Shown here in pieces: positions 1 to 8,455 of a DNA stretch of 64,000 nucleotides. The position numbers and the translations under genes are program-made. Below the pieces are notes generated by a model, which saw nothing but the letters and a program-made list of their open reading frames with translations, was not told the origin of the DNA and made no database searches. The stretch comes from Novipirellula artificiosorum (GTDB lineage Bacteria; Planctomycetota; Planctomycetia; Pirellulales; Pirellulaceae). Position 1 is the stretch's first letter; each line of letters starts with the position of its first letter. Location: NCBI RefSeq assembly GCF_007860135.1, contig NZ_SJPV01000002.1, positions 209,055 to 273,054 on the forward strand, read 5' to 3'.

Positions 1-83
1 AACGGTAAATCACTGCAACTCGATGCACCAGTGTTTTCAAAATGAAACAACAAGCGGAAATATCCATCGCGAAAAGCAATCAC

Positions 84-590
84 TCACCCTTCCGATGCGG
101 GGTCGGTGAGAGGTGTTCCTGGAGATCGCATTCCGTGATTCGGGACATTCATCCGGTGCCTGACCATCCAGTTAAATACCAAGCCCGGCGTTGTTACTAT
201 AACGAACATCACAAGTACAGCGAAGAACTCAATTGGAGGCAGCGCGGGTTGGTGGTATATCTCCCAGGCAGCGCCAAGGTAGGTGAGAAACGGCAAAGCA
301 ACCGCGAAGTACCGCCAGAATGTGTCAAGCTTGGGCATGCGCCACCGTCGAATTGCTAGCGCGAAAACGCCGTAGGTTGTCAGAACGCTCATCGCAATCC
401 AGAAGACGGTCTCAATAATCGGCTCGCGGCTCCAAATGTCGTCGATGGTTCCGGCGATACAAAACAACCCGAATAGAACACCGTAAATCAAGACGCAAAC
501 ACGTCCGATCGCTTTCCAAACCCCTGAGCTGTATCGGGAGTCATCAACGGTTGACGGAGGCTGATACGGATTCGATTTCGATTCAGACAT
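84..590 (-). CDS. Small four-helix membrane protein with NPYQPP N-terminus
   Basis: Unrecognised 168-residue membrane protein. The chosen start gives an N-terminus with an NPYQPP motif at residues 7-12, which recurs at the N-termini of many small planctomycete membrane proteins; an ATG 18 bases further upstream is less likely. Four hydrophobic segments are visible at about residues 30-49, 61-80, 93-111 and 121-141, so it is probably an inner-membrane protein with a short polar tail. No catalytic motif is seen. It stands alone, facing away from the integrase downstream. Function unknown; coding status is fairly sure because of the motif and the regular hydrophobic pattern. Confidence 0.8.
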   Translation of the reverse strand: MSESKSNPYQPPSTVDDSRYSSGVWKAIGRVCVLIYGVLFGLFCIAGTIDDIWSREPIIETVFWIAMSVLTTYGVFALAIRRWRMPKLDTFWRYFAVALPFLTYLGAAWEIYHQPALPPIEFFAVLVMFVIVTTPGLVFNWMVRHRMNVPNHGMRSPGTPLTDPASEG

Positions 591-1187
591 GAAGTTGGCC
601 ATCAGCACACAGTCGCATCAGTGCGATAACTTGTATATCAGCTGAAGGACCGGTGATATTCCCTGAGGGGAGACCATTCTCACCGGATTCACCTTCGGTG
701 CCGTGGGTGGCACTCACGTATTCTCGCCGGTCGACTGCGTATTCTCGCCGGGGAGGTGAGATCGCCTCTTTCAGTATTCTCACTGGTTCCAACGCTGGTG
801 TCAATTCACATTCGGGTGTGATTGGAATTGCCAACATAAGGGCGTCTGTTTGTGGTAAGGACGATTACATGACACGTCTAAAGAGGGGAGAGGCAAACTG
901 CCGCAGCTGCCGCCGGGGCAACGAGCTGTTCACTCAAGTGTCCAATCACACACTGGCACGCAGCCTTGATGGCGGATTCCGCAAAGCGAGAACATGTCGG
1001 AACAAAACACTGGGTTTTAGCCTGCTCTGCGCTGTAGCGATCACGCTTGAACCAAACCGAACTGAACTCGCACCCCCCCTTCAGCAATGCTGGAAGAGAT
1101 ATAGTTGCATATGGGAGAGGGCGGACCTTCGTATCGGAAGTCCGACCGATTGAGGAGGAGTTTCCATCAAATTGACCGTCATCGCCT
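591..1187. other. Gene-free stretch upstream of the integrase
   Basis: No convincing gene in about 600 bases; the open frames here have protein composition typical of shadows. It contains a short direct repeat, CGTATTCTCGCCGG, at 717-730 and 738-751, with weaker ATTCTC-containing copies near 675 and 776. A purine-rich stretch at 1152-1160 resembles a ribosome binding site but lies too far from the annotated integrase start to use it. If the neighbouring recombinase is a working integron integrase, an attI site could lie here, but none was recognised. Confidence 0.4.
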
Positions 1188-2930
1188 GTGCGGATTACGC
1201 GACTGGCTGGTCCGTTGACGCTCGCAGATGACGTTTCGGTGGCGAGGTGCGTCATGGCTGTGTTTGAGCGATCCTGCCGTGAAGAGCGGGAACTGAAATG
1301 GGCAAAGATCTGGTTCTCGCATCTCGCCTCGTTCCATCGGCAATCGGGACAAGGCGATTGGCAATTCACTGTGGATGACGTGATTGCTTTCTCGCGGGCA
1401 AAGCTGCGCAGCGGTGCTCCGGCCTGGAAACGACTGATGATGGTAAGGGGCCTGATGGACTACCGACGACTGGTGCAGAAGCGCCCGCTGGATGACTTGA
1501 TTCCGGTCCGTGAAAAGCTCCAAGAAGTCGTCGTGACGGAACGAGTCAGCGAAGAGGATGCCGAGGATATCGAGGAGGTCGTCAGCAAAATCAACTCGCG
1601 GGAACCAGATGTGATCCAACAGTACCGCAGAGCACTGCGTCGTGATGGCAAGAAGTATGCGACCGAACGAGCCTACGTTGGCAAAGTGAAGGCGTTTATG
1701 AGTGAACGGGCACTGAAATGCCTGGCTGACTTTGATTGCATCGGCGGGGCGGACGTGGAGGCTCATCTGACCGACTTGGCGGTTGATGGCAACGTGGCTC
1801 CTTCGACTCAGAATCAAGCGTTTCACGCTTTGCTGTTTCTCTTTCAACATGTCTTCAAGCGGGATATTGGCCGCATTCAGGCGATCCGCGCCTCGAAAGG
1901 AAAACAGATCCCGACCGTGCTGAGCTATGAGGAAGTTGAAAAGGTGCTGGGCAAAATGCAGGGCGTTTCACTGGTGATCGCGAAGCTGTTGTACGGGTGT
2001 GGCATGCGGATCAGCGAGGCGTTGGCGTTGCGGGTGAAGGACATTGATTTTGAGAACTCGCTGATCGAGATCCATCAATCGAAAGGGAATAAAAGCCGAC
2101 TCGTTCCGCTGCCCGATGAGTTGATAGAGCCACTGCGTCGCATGGTGCGATCCCGGCATGTTCTGCACCAGCAAGATTTGGAAGACGGCGTGGCCTCGGT
2201 ATGGCTACCCTTTGCTTTGGCTAGAAAGTACCCGTCGGCTGCAAGGGAGTTTCGTTGGCAGTTCGTGTTCGCATCGGCCCGCCTCTCGCGAGATCCGCAC
2301 TCGTTCGCGATGCACCGCCATCACCTTCACCGAGACACCTTCCCGAGCCATTTGCGGCGGGCGGTTGAACGATCTGGAATCTCCAAGCATATCTCGTCAC
2401 ACACTTTTCGACACTCGTTCGCAACCCATCTGTTACGGGCCGGTACTGACATTCGGACGATCCAAGAATTACTGGGGCACAGCGATGTGAAGACTACGAT
2501 GATCTACACGCATGTGATCAACCGAGAAGACATCCGCGTAGTGAGTCCACTCGATCGATTGGCGAAAGGATCACACCGTGAGTCCGCACTGCCGTCTACG
2601 GGGAGCGACGCCGGTGAGCCATCCGTGGGCCTCGCAGGACGGCAAGGCCAGAAGGTAACGAGCTATTGCTCAAAACCGATTGCTTGCCGAAGACTGCGAG
2701 TTCATCCGATCGAGGAGCGTAGCCAGAGTGGGCCAGTTCGTTCTAACACTTCGCCGGACCCCGCAACGAGAGTCAAGGCGAGAACCACCACTCCCACCGT
2801 ACTGCCTGACGCACTCCGCCGATCGATCACGCAGCGGAGCTCATGTGAAAGCCGATCGGCACGGAGGGGCTGGCTACGAAGTTGGCTACCGTCGTTTGGT
2901 CGCAGCGCCACGAATCTCCGAAGTGGCTGA
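1188..2930 (+). CDS. intI: Integron-type tyrosine recombinase (IntI family) with C-terminal extension
   Basis: Site-specific tyrosine recombinase. The core-binding SAM-like domain spans about residues 142-225 and the catalytic domain about 243-455. Catalytic residues are visible: R274 in GCGMRISEAL, K299 in SKGNKSRLVPLP, H405 and R408 in SHTFRHSFATHLL, H431 in LGHSD and nucleophile Y440. An insert around 340-362 (ALARKYPSAAREFRWQFVF) is the extra IntI-specific segment that separates integron integrases from XerC/D. IntI proteins usually end soon after the SPLDRL-like motif, here near residue 458; the remaining 120 residues match nothing recognised and look like read-through beyond a lost stop. 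The annotated start is GTG; the ATG at 1254 is a plausible alternative. The next genes are an RHS tip and a lipoprotein; no attC site was recognised. Confidence 0.85.
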   Translation: MRITRLAGPLTLADDVSVARCVMAVFERSCREERELKWAKIWFSHLASFHRQSGQGDWQFTVDDVIAFSRAKLRSGAPAWKRLMMVRGLMDYRRLVQKRPLDDLIPVREKLQEVVVTERVSEEDAEDIEEVVSKINSREPDVIQQYRRALRRDGKKYATERAYVGKVKAFMSERALKCLADFDCIGGADVEAHLTDLAVDGNVAPSTQNQAFHALLFLFQHVFKRDIGRIQAIRASKGKQIPTVLSYEEVEKVLGKMQGVSLVIAKLLYGCGMRISEALALRVKDIDFENSLIEIHQSKGNKSRLVPLPDELIEPLRRMVRSRHVLHQQDLEDGVASVWLPFALARKYPSAAREFRWQFVFASARLSRDPHSFAMHRHHLHRDTFPSHLRRAVERSGISKHISSHTFRHSFATHLLRAGTDIRTIQELLGHSDVKTTMIYTHVINREDIRVVSPLDRLAKGSHRESALPSTGSDAGEPSVGLAGRQGQKVTSYCSKPIACRRLRVHPIEERSQSGPVRSNTSPDPATRVKARTTTPTVLPDALRRSITQRSSCESRSARRGWLRSWLPSFGRSATNLRSG

Positions 2931-2981
2931 TCAACGTCGTAGTGACATGCAAACGCGATTCCCGCCTGCTGGAATATCGAG

Positions 2982-3971
2982 ATGGTCGCTTTTGCCCCGT
3001 CCCGCCGTCCTTGCCCACCCGAGCCAAAACGCTCGACATGGAGCTACGCCGACAAACCGATCATAAGTGACGGTGGCGGCGGCTTACGTTACTACCACCG
3101 AAACCAACAGTACAGCATCATCGCACTGACCGATGGCGGCGGAACAGTGAAGGAACGCTACGCCTACGACGCCTACGGAACACCTACGACGCTCGACGCT
3201 AGCCTCTCGCAGCTAGCTACTTCGTCAGAAAACAACCGTTACACGTACACGGGCCGCGAGTACGACGAAGCGTTAGGCCTGTATCACTACCGGGCGCGGA
3301 TGTACGATCCGGTCGCCGGTAGATTCTGCTCCAGAGATCCGATCGGGTTTGAGGGGAGTCCTTGGAATGTTTACGAGTACGTCGGGTCGAGGCCAATCGT
3401 TAATTATGATCCGTTTGGACACGAGATATCAGAGATCTTTTTGCCGTCGCCGAGGGGCGTGGACATAAACCTATTTCCTCAGGACGATCCGCTTCATGCG
3501 GTTGCCCGGGACATGCCCTTTGATGGAGGAAAAATAGTCATCGGTGGACACGGTTATCCAAATGGAATCATCAAAGGAAGTGATAACGAACCGATATACT
3601 CACCAGAATTGATAGAGCGGGTTAAGAGCTTGTCCAAATTCCGACCTGGCATGCCCATTCTCCTTTTGGTTTGCGATGCGGGGAAGAACAAGAAAATGTG
3701 TCAAAACCTTGCAAACGGGACTGGCTCCACGGTCTGGGCCGCGGAGGCCCACTGCGAGTATCACTTCTTCACAATTACATCCATGGGTTTGCTAATCAAC
3801 GTAGACTTTGACTATACCGAGTTTGTCGATGAAGATAAGAATGTAGTGTGGCCATTCCCCACGCCCCCGAACGGAAACCCAGCAATGCCCCTTAGAGGTC
3901 CCGTTCAGGGAAAGCCGTCGAAGGGCATTTCCAACAATAAGTACTCTTCGAATTTTGGCCTTCCGGCATAG
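2982..3971 (+). CDS. Truncated RHS core tip with caspase-like C-terminal domain
   Basis: C-terminal piece of an RHS/YD-repeat polymorphic toxin. Residues 36-147 carry the RHS-associated core: YD-type repeats (RYAYDAYG, YTYTGREYD), then LGLYHYRARMYDPVAGRF and a DPIG segment ending in NYDPFG, the usual boundary before the toxin. The long N-terminal RHS shell is absent; the first 30 residues look unrelated, so this is an orphan tip or a fragment. The variable domain, about 150-329, has IVIGGHG (H190) and, 41 residues later, ILLLVCDAG (C231), followed by LANGTGSTVWA. That is the His-Cys arrangement of caspase-like clan CD peptidases found at the ends of some RHS proteins. By inference it would be a protease toxin. 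The C-terminal part appears AT-richer than neighbouring genes. The downstream Sel1 lipoprotein may be its immunity protein. Confidence 0.75.
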   Translation: MVAFAPSRRPCPPEPKRSTWSYADKPIISDGGGGLRYYHRNQQYSIIALTDGGGTVKERYAYDAYGTPTTLDASLSQLATSSENNRYTYTGREYDEALGLYHYRARMYDPVAGRFCSRDPIGFEGSPWNVYEYVGSRPIVNYDPFGHEISEIFLPSPRGVDINLFPQDDPLHAVARDMPFDGGKIVIGGHGYPNGIIKGSDNEPIYSPELIERVKSLSKFRPGMPILLLVCDAGKNKKMCQNLANGTGSTVWAAEAHCEYHFFTITSMGLLINVDFDYTEFVDEDKNVVWPFPTPPNGNPAMPLRGPVQGKPSKGISNNKYSSNFGLPA

Positions 3972-4063
3972 ATTATCCCTTATCTATGTTTGCACTGCCT
4001 AAGCCTAGTTTCAATAAACTGCATCGTGACTGTTGCACCTGTAAAACGGAGAGATAATCAGCA

Positions 4064-4516
4064 ATGCTGACACTACGCAAATCCCAAAGTCAATGTAATG
4101 CCTCTCTTGGTTGGGAAACCATTTGTATCGCTTCATCTATTCTGCTTTTCGGTTCCTGTTCGAAGCCGGAGGATCCGATGAAACCAAGCTCTCTATACAA
4201 TCGGTCAGCGACTGTGGATTCCAAATCGGGGAGGTTTATGTTGAGTGAAGGACAGCTTGCTGCGTTGCGACGCAAAGCAGAGGACGGCGACGCTGACGCA
4301 GCATACCGAATAGGGATGTTTATTGCTTGGTTCCCGAAAACAGCAATGAATAACTACGATTTTGACAAGTCAGATGAAACGTATTGGCTTCGAAAAGCGG
4401 CAGATCAAGGGCACGTAGATGCATTGCAGTACCTAGCCATATTGACACATGAAGAAGGTACCTGGGAAACGTCTGCCGTTCAAGAAATAAGCAACCCTGA
4501 CGATCCCACTCCCTAA
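4064..4516 (+). CDS. Sel1-repeat lipoprotein, possible immunity protein
   Basis: Small predicted lipoprotein of 150 residues. A hydrophobic N-terminal segment ends in the lipobox-like LLFGSC, with the lipidated cysteine at about residue 32. The mature part has a Sel1-like alpha-alpha repeat: a first helix around AEDGDADAAYRIG (72-84) and a second around YWLRKAADQGHVDALQYLA (107-125). A ribosome binding site GGAGAG lies at 4048-4053, 10 bases before the ATG. The gene follows the RHS tip by 92 bases on the same strand. Small Sel1 or similar repeat proteins often lie directly behind polymorphic toxin genes as immunity proteins; that role is inference here. A terminator hairpin starts within its stop codon. 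Confidence 0.75.
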   Translation: MLTLRKSQSQCNASLGWETICIASSILLFGSCSKPEDPMKPSSLYNRSATVDSKSGRFMLSEGQLAALRRKAEDGDADAAYRIGMFIAWFPKTAMNNYDFDKSDETYWLRKAADQGHVDALQYLAILTHEEGTWETSAVQEISNPDDPTP

Positions 4517-4553
4517 CGCGAGGCAGTTCATTCTGTTCTCGCGTTTTCTTTTT
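4515..4553 (+). terminator. Rho-independent terminator after the Sel1 lipoprotein
   Basis: Inverted repeat AACGCGAG (4515-4522) and CTCGCGTT (4538-4545), followed by a T-rich run through 4553. It begins at the stop codon of the lipoprotein gene and would end an RHS/lipoprotein transcript. Confidence 0.7.
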
Positions 4554-5359
4554 GGTTGCCTAGACGTGGCAACTTGCCTTGGTCAGTGAAGACGACCCAG
4601 TGTGACTAGGGCGTCGATGGCTTCGCCTCTCTTGTGCGTTGCTCGGGTCTGTTGCTTCACCTTGAGCCAGAATGGATTTGTCGCCTGTTTGTGTCGAATT
4701 GCGAACGGTTTTGGGTTCGTTTTCACTGCCAGTGCGTGCAGCGATTCTGACCGTGCTTTTGCTCGCCGATTGTGCGGGGACATCAGGAAGCAGCGGAGAG
4801 TGATTGGCTTCATCCGTCTGCTCGCTTTTCTTCAGGTGGACCACGTGATTGCGATGACTCCTGCTCCGCTTCGACCAACTCGGCGAAACGAATGCGGACC
4901 AACTGCATGACGGGGTCATCCAGCTTCATGACGCCACACGCCAAGGATCGGATCAACAGGTTGCGAGTTTTGGCTCGACGCTGTGCGGTGACCACTCGGC
5001 GAAGGACGTCCTGTCAAAAAACTCCGATGAACCACCGAGACGGTGAATTGCGATAGAACTGTCGCGAAAAGGTTCTCTGTCTCAGAGGAGGTAGAGCGAC
5101 CGGTTGACAGAATTGGCAGCGTTTCACAACGCAGAGCTGCAACGAGCGCAGATCGGTTAAACTGGACTGCATGTCAGTCACCCTCCAGCACCGAAACCTT
5201 CCTCGCGCCCACACGCACGCGGGAACCAAAAAGGACGCAAGGCGCGACGATCAAAGATCGCCAGCGTCTTGCTGTCGTTCGGCATGGCGGCGTTGCCGCA
5301 AAACGCCGCCTCAATCGCAAACAAGAAGACGAAACCGCCACAGACCTTTCGATCGATCC
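4554..5359. other. Degenerate region without an intact gene
   Basis: About 800 bases between the lipoprotein and an RHS scrap. On the minus strand, roughly 4810-4995 reads as a 61-residue frame containing RNLLIRSLACGVMKLDDPV; its composition is protein-like but it has no recognised family, no clear start signal and broken frames on both sides. I take it as the remains of an older gene and do not name it. Confidence 0.4.
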
Positions 5360-5430
5360 CAACAGTACAGCACCATCGCCCTAACCGATGGCGGCGGCAC
5401 GGTGAAAGAACGCTACGCTTACGATGCCTA
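5360..5430 (+). pseudogene. RHS core remnant, near copy of the upstream RHS tip
   Basis: The 71 bases match 3105-3175 of the RHS tip at 63 positions. Seven of the eight differences fall at third codon positions, so this was once a translated paralogue (QQYSTIALTDGGGTVKERYA) before decay. The frame meets a TAG directly after the match, where the intact copy continues. The rest of the RHS gene is missing on both sides. The scrap lies against the 3' end of the phytase-like gene. Confidence 0.8.
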
Positions 5431-5436
5431 GCCGAA

Positions 5437-6702
5437 TCAGTGGCGGATCGCTTCGGTATCAATCGCGAAGCAGTAAATCTCGCTTTTGTGCGCCGGTTCA
5501 AAATCGTTATCACAGCACACCCAGAGCGTGCGGCGGCCATCCGGCAACGTTTTCCCCCAGCAGATTCCCTCGGGTTTCTCTGCGGCCAAGTCGCCACCCA
5601 GACCAAATTGGGGGTCCAACAGGTCCAGCCAAAGACGTTTGGAAACGGGGAGCACCCGTTCGGGGACTGCCTCCGATGGCATCGATTCGATTCCCGCTAC
5701 ATCAGTGGCCAACGCCGTATCGACAAGATAAATCCGCTTCGATTTCGCTTCCGAACCAGAACGTCCATCGCGTTCGAGCACCAGGTAACGATCCTCGTCG
5801 ATCGCTAAGACTTCGCTCACGCAATTTGCAAGGTCATCAAGACGGTAGTCATATTCACGCTCCACAAAACCTGACTTGCCCACCGCATCCAGAACAATGC
5901 AGCGGCAATTTAGCCCCAAGCATTTACCATCTCGGATCATCGCGTCTTGAACCAGCGGGCTTTGCAAGATGGCCATAAAGCGTTTTTGACTTGGACTCAC
6001 CGCAACCCCCTCGAGCCCACGGTTGGGGTACACCCCTGTTTGATAGATTCCACCGATCGGCGACTTCAATCGAAACCGCTCGGGGATTTCCAACTCGGAT
6101 TTAATCTGACCTGCCACATCGGCGATCACCAAGTGTGGTCCATACTCGTCACAGATCAGGATCGAACCGTCTGACAATCGCCGGACTCCCTCGGGATCCA
6201 TCGCGGTCCAGATGTGGGTGCCATTGGCGGTATGCAAATCAGCATCGTGAGCAATCAAAGAGCCGACAACCGGAGCACCCGAGAAGGTGGACAGCATCCG
6301 TGTCGCAATCAACTGAAAATGAATCGTTTTGCTTGCGGGATCAACGACTAAATCTGCTTCATGAAAGCGGCAGGGATAGGTCACCTCACCATCGCCCACA
6401 CCGCGGTCGGCGAGAAGCAGAAACCGATCCCCGACACCGGTATAGTCCATCGCGGACAAACCGCCGAAGCGATCCGATTCACTACCGTCTTCCAAGGTTT
6501 GCGTCAGGCCGCTTTTGTCATGCATCGTCCCGTCAAGCCGGACCACGCCAATCAACTCAATGCCCCCCTTGGGATGGCTAGACCGACGGGTCGTCGCCAC
6601 GTGGGATGCAGCAGGAGCCTCGGCACCCAGATCCGCGGGCGTCAACGCGGCTACGATACCAGGAACCACGAACAACAACACCAGCGACTGTTTGAACTTC
6701 AT
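5437..6702 (-). CDS. Secreted phytase-like esterase (PF13449-type beta-propeller)
   Basis: Predicted exported protein of 421 residues. The start at 6702 gives a signal peptide (MKFKQSLVLLFVVPGIVAA). The body has the marks of the esterase-like activity of phytase family: an early GGLSAMDY segment, DPEGVRRLSDGSILICDEYG in the middle, then NRGLEGVAVSP and an AIDEDRYLVLERDG segment. These loops form a propeller with acidic residues that may bind metal. Substrate is unknown; family members are annotated as phytase or esterase largely by homology. An in-frame ATG 45 bases upstream exists but would put a charged tail before the signal. It is divergent from the PLC-like gene at 6953, with about 250 bases between the two starts. 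Confidence 0.8.
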   Translation of the reverse strand: MKFKQSLVLLFVVPGIVAALTPADLGAEAPAASHVATTRRSSHPKGGIELIGVVRLDGTMHDKSGLTQTLEDGSESDRFGGLSAMDYTGVGDRFLLLADRGVGDGEVTYPCRFHEADLVVDPASKTIHFQLIATRMLSTFSGAPVVGSLIAHDADLHTANGTHIWTAMDPEGVRRLSDGSILICDEYGPHLVIADVAGQIKSELEIPERFRLKSPIGGIYQTGVYPNRGLEGVAVSPSQKRFMAILQSPLVQDAMIRDGKCLGLNCRCIVLDAVGKSGFVEREYDYRLDDLANCVSEVLAIDEDRYLVLERDGRSGSEAKSKRIYLVDTALATDVAGIESMPSEAVPERVLPVSKRLWLDLLDPQFGLGGDLAAEKPEGICWGKTLPDGRRTLWVCCDNDFEPAHKSEIYCFAIDTEAIRH

Positions 6703-6952
6703 CTTAACTTCCACTCGCAAAGAGTTTTCCACTGCTACTCGAACCAACGCCGTGAGCGTACGGATCGATGATCACCGGCAAACGTAGAACGCGTTAAGAT
6801 TGGATGAAGAAACTCGGGCCGGTTTTACAGTTGGAACCTATGATTTATTGTGTTTCGAAAGCCGCCCCATGCAGTGATGGCACCGTTCCCACCCAGGTGT
6901 TGGCGAAACGAACCATCGCCTTCCTTCTTTTTCGCTTTGAAAGTGACCTTTG

Positions 6953-7759
6953 ATGAATCAATCTCCCCGATTATTGCTCTTGTTTCCGCTGGTATTCGCC
7001 CTGTCGGCGATCGCTCCCTCGGCAGAGCCGCTTCGATGTGGACATTCGCATAACGACTACACTCGCAACCGGCCACTGCAAGACGCGCTCGACCATGGAT
7101 TTTGCAGCGTCGAAGCGGACGTCTTCTCCGTTGATGGTGAGTTGATGGTCGCTCACGCAAAGAACGAGATTCAGGCAGGCAAAACCCTTCGCTCGCTCTA
7201 TCTCGATCCGCTTCGCGATCGAATCACTCAAAACGACGGCCGCGTGTACCGCAGCGGTCCTGAACTCACCTTGTTTGTGGATGTCAAAGACGACGCAGAA
7301 GCAACGTATCAATTGCTGCGAAAGACACTGAAAGATTACCGTTCCCTGTTGACCCGTACGGTCGACGGTGACCAACGAGTCCGCGGAGCTTTGACGGTGA
7401 TCGTCAGTGGAAATCGGGCCGAATCGCTAATCTTCTCCGATCCGGAGCGGCTGATGGGGATGGATGGCCGAATTGCGGATCTGGACCGTGACGTGTCGAG
7501 TGACGTCCTGCCAATGATCAGCGACCGATGGGGATCGCATTTCAAGTGGCAGGGTGAAGGTGAGATGCCCGAAGACGAACGACAACAATTGCGGGACTGG
7601 GTTGCCAAAGCTCATCAGCAACAACGTCGCATTCGATTCTGGGCCACACCGGAAAAGGAAAACGTCTGGAAGGAACTGCTTGATGCCAAGGTGGATTTGA
7701 TCAACACGGATCACCTGACCCAGTTGCAACGTTTTATCCAGCAACAACCGATCGATTGA
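6953..7759 (+). CDS. Secreted PLC-like phosphodiesterase / GDPD-type TIM-barrel protein
   Basis: Predicted exported protein of 268 residues with a signal peptide ending near residue 24. It belongs to the phosphatidylinositol-phospholipase C / glycerophosphodiester phosphodiesterase superfamily. Visible signature parts are CGHSHNDY (H31, H33) at the start of the barrel, CSVEADVF (E54, D56) for metal binding, LTLFVDVKDD in the centre and a C-terminal RIRFWATPE followed by DLINTDHL, as in Aim6-like members. The reaction is probably hydrolysis of a phosphodiester, but the substrate cannot be read from sequence. A TTG directly before the ATG was rejected as start. Its stop lies three bases from the stop of the convergent GAF gene. 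Confidence 0.8.
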   Translation: MNQSPRLLLLFPLVFALSAIAPSAEPLRCGHSHNDYTRNRPLQDALDHGFCSVEADVFSVDGELMVAHAKNEIQAGKTLRSLYLDPLRDRITQNDGRVYRSGPELTLFVDVKDDAEATYQLLRKTLKDYRSLLTRTVDGDQRVRGALTVIVSGNRAESLIFSDPERLMGMDGRIADLDRDVSSDVLPMISDRWGSHFKWQGEGEMPEDERQQLRDWVAKAHQQQRRIRFWATPEKENVWKELLDAKVDLINTDHLTQLQRFIQQQPID

Positions 7760-7762
7760 TCG

Positions 7763-8452
7763 CTACCAGGTTGCCAGTGCGAGACTTGTTGCCATCGTCG
7801 CCGCGACCCGTTCAACGTATTGACCGTAACCTTGGCGAACAACTTCTGAAGGCTGTTCGCGTTGCACCACTTCGATGGCTCCGACCACGCGGTTGTCACG
7901 AAGAAGGGGCACTCCAATCCACAGAACCTCGGCGAGGTCCGTGCGACGATCTTGGAGCACGGAGGAACCGGATTGAATCACGCCCACTGCAAGCTCGGAA
8001 CTTGCGGTTTCGTTGCACTCGGCGATTCGAACGGGTTCGGCGGATAAATTCGCCTTCCAGACCGTCGCACCGCGAGCAGCCATGGTATGGACTAACCCGT
8101 TGACCACAAACGCAGCCAAATCCTCGGCGCTGTGATCCGCCGTCTTCGCTCGCAGTTGTAGCTCTGCATTGAACATGCTGATCTTCGTCGCCACCGTCTC
8201 ATGCAGCTCGACGGGTTCTTCGCGGAGCTCTCCTTCCTCGTTGCCATCCCCGCCATGAAGCGTCCTGTCATGGAGCGTCTTGTCATGGAGCGTCTTGTCA
8301 TGGAGCGTGCCGTCAACGCGAACCCAAACGTGGCACCCACAGGCAGGGCAAACGGTGTCGCCAGGCGGAAACGGGCAATCGATCACGCTCTGCGTCCCAC
8401 AGACCTTACATCGAAATCGTTCGCCGTCGGGATGATTAGTAGACGCGTTCAT
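7763..8452 (-). CDS. Zinc-ribbon and GAF-domain protein with in-frame repeat
   Basis: Cytoplasmic protein of 229 residues. The N-terminus has a two-knuckle zinc ribbon (CKVC at 15-18, CPAC at 35-38). Residues 49-68 are a short tandem repeat built on TLHDK. Residues 80-225 resemble a GAF domain: a helix around VATKISMFNAELQ, AAFVVNGLVHTMAARGATVW, and GVPLLRDNRVVGAIEVVQR near the end. GAF domains bind small ligands or mediate dimerisation; the ligand here is unknown. No output domain is attached, so it may act as a sensor subunit. It may be transcribed after the deiminase gene, since 8452 lies four bases from that gene's stop. Confidence 0.75.
   Translation of the reverse strand: MNASTNHPDGERFRCKVCGTQSVIDCPFPPGDTVCPACGCHVWVRVDGTLHDKTLHDKTLHDRTLHGGDGNEEGELREEPVELHETVATKISMFNAELQLRAKTADHSAEDLAAFVVNGLVHTMAARGATVWKANLSAEPVRIAECNETASSELAVGVIQSGSSVLQDRRTDLAEVLWIGVPLLRDNRVVGAIEVVQREQPSEVVRQGYGQYVERVAATMATSLALATW
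8251..8310 (-). repeat. 15-bp tandem repeat inside the GAF gene
   Basis: Three nearly exact 15-base units (8266-8280, 8281-8295, 8296-8310; plus-strand unit TGTCATGGAGCGTCT) preceded by a degraded fourth at 8251-8265. The unit length is a multiple of three, so changes in copy number keep the reading frame and only lengthen or shorten the linker between zinc ribbon and GAF domain. Confidence 0.9.
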
Positions 8453-8455
8453 CAG

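Noticed and set aside
717..751. Short direct repeat as an attI or iteron
   Set aside because: Only two exact 14-base copies with irregular further matches; too little to assign a role.
653..1153. 166-codon open frame before the integrase
   Set aside because: No family, no ribosome site, low-complexity serine/arginine-rich composition.
4508..4560. Possible attC site after the Sel1 lipoprotein
   Set aside because: A CCCTAAC sequence and a hairpin are present, but there is no matching GTTRRRY core; the hairpin with T run is better explained as a terminator.
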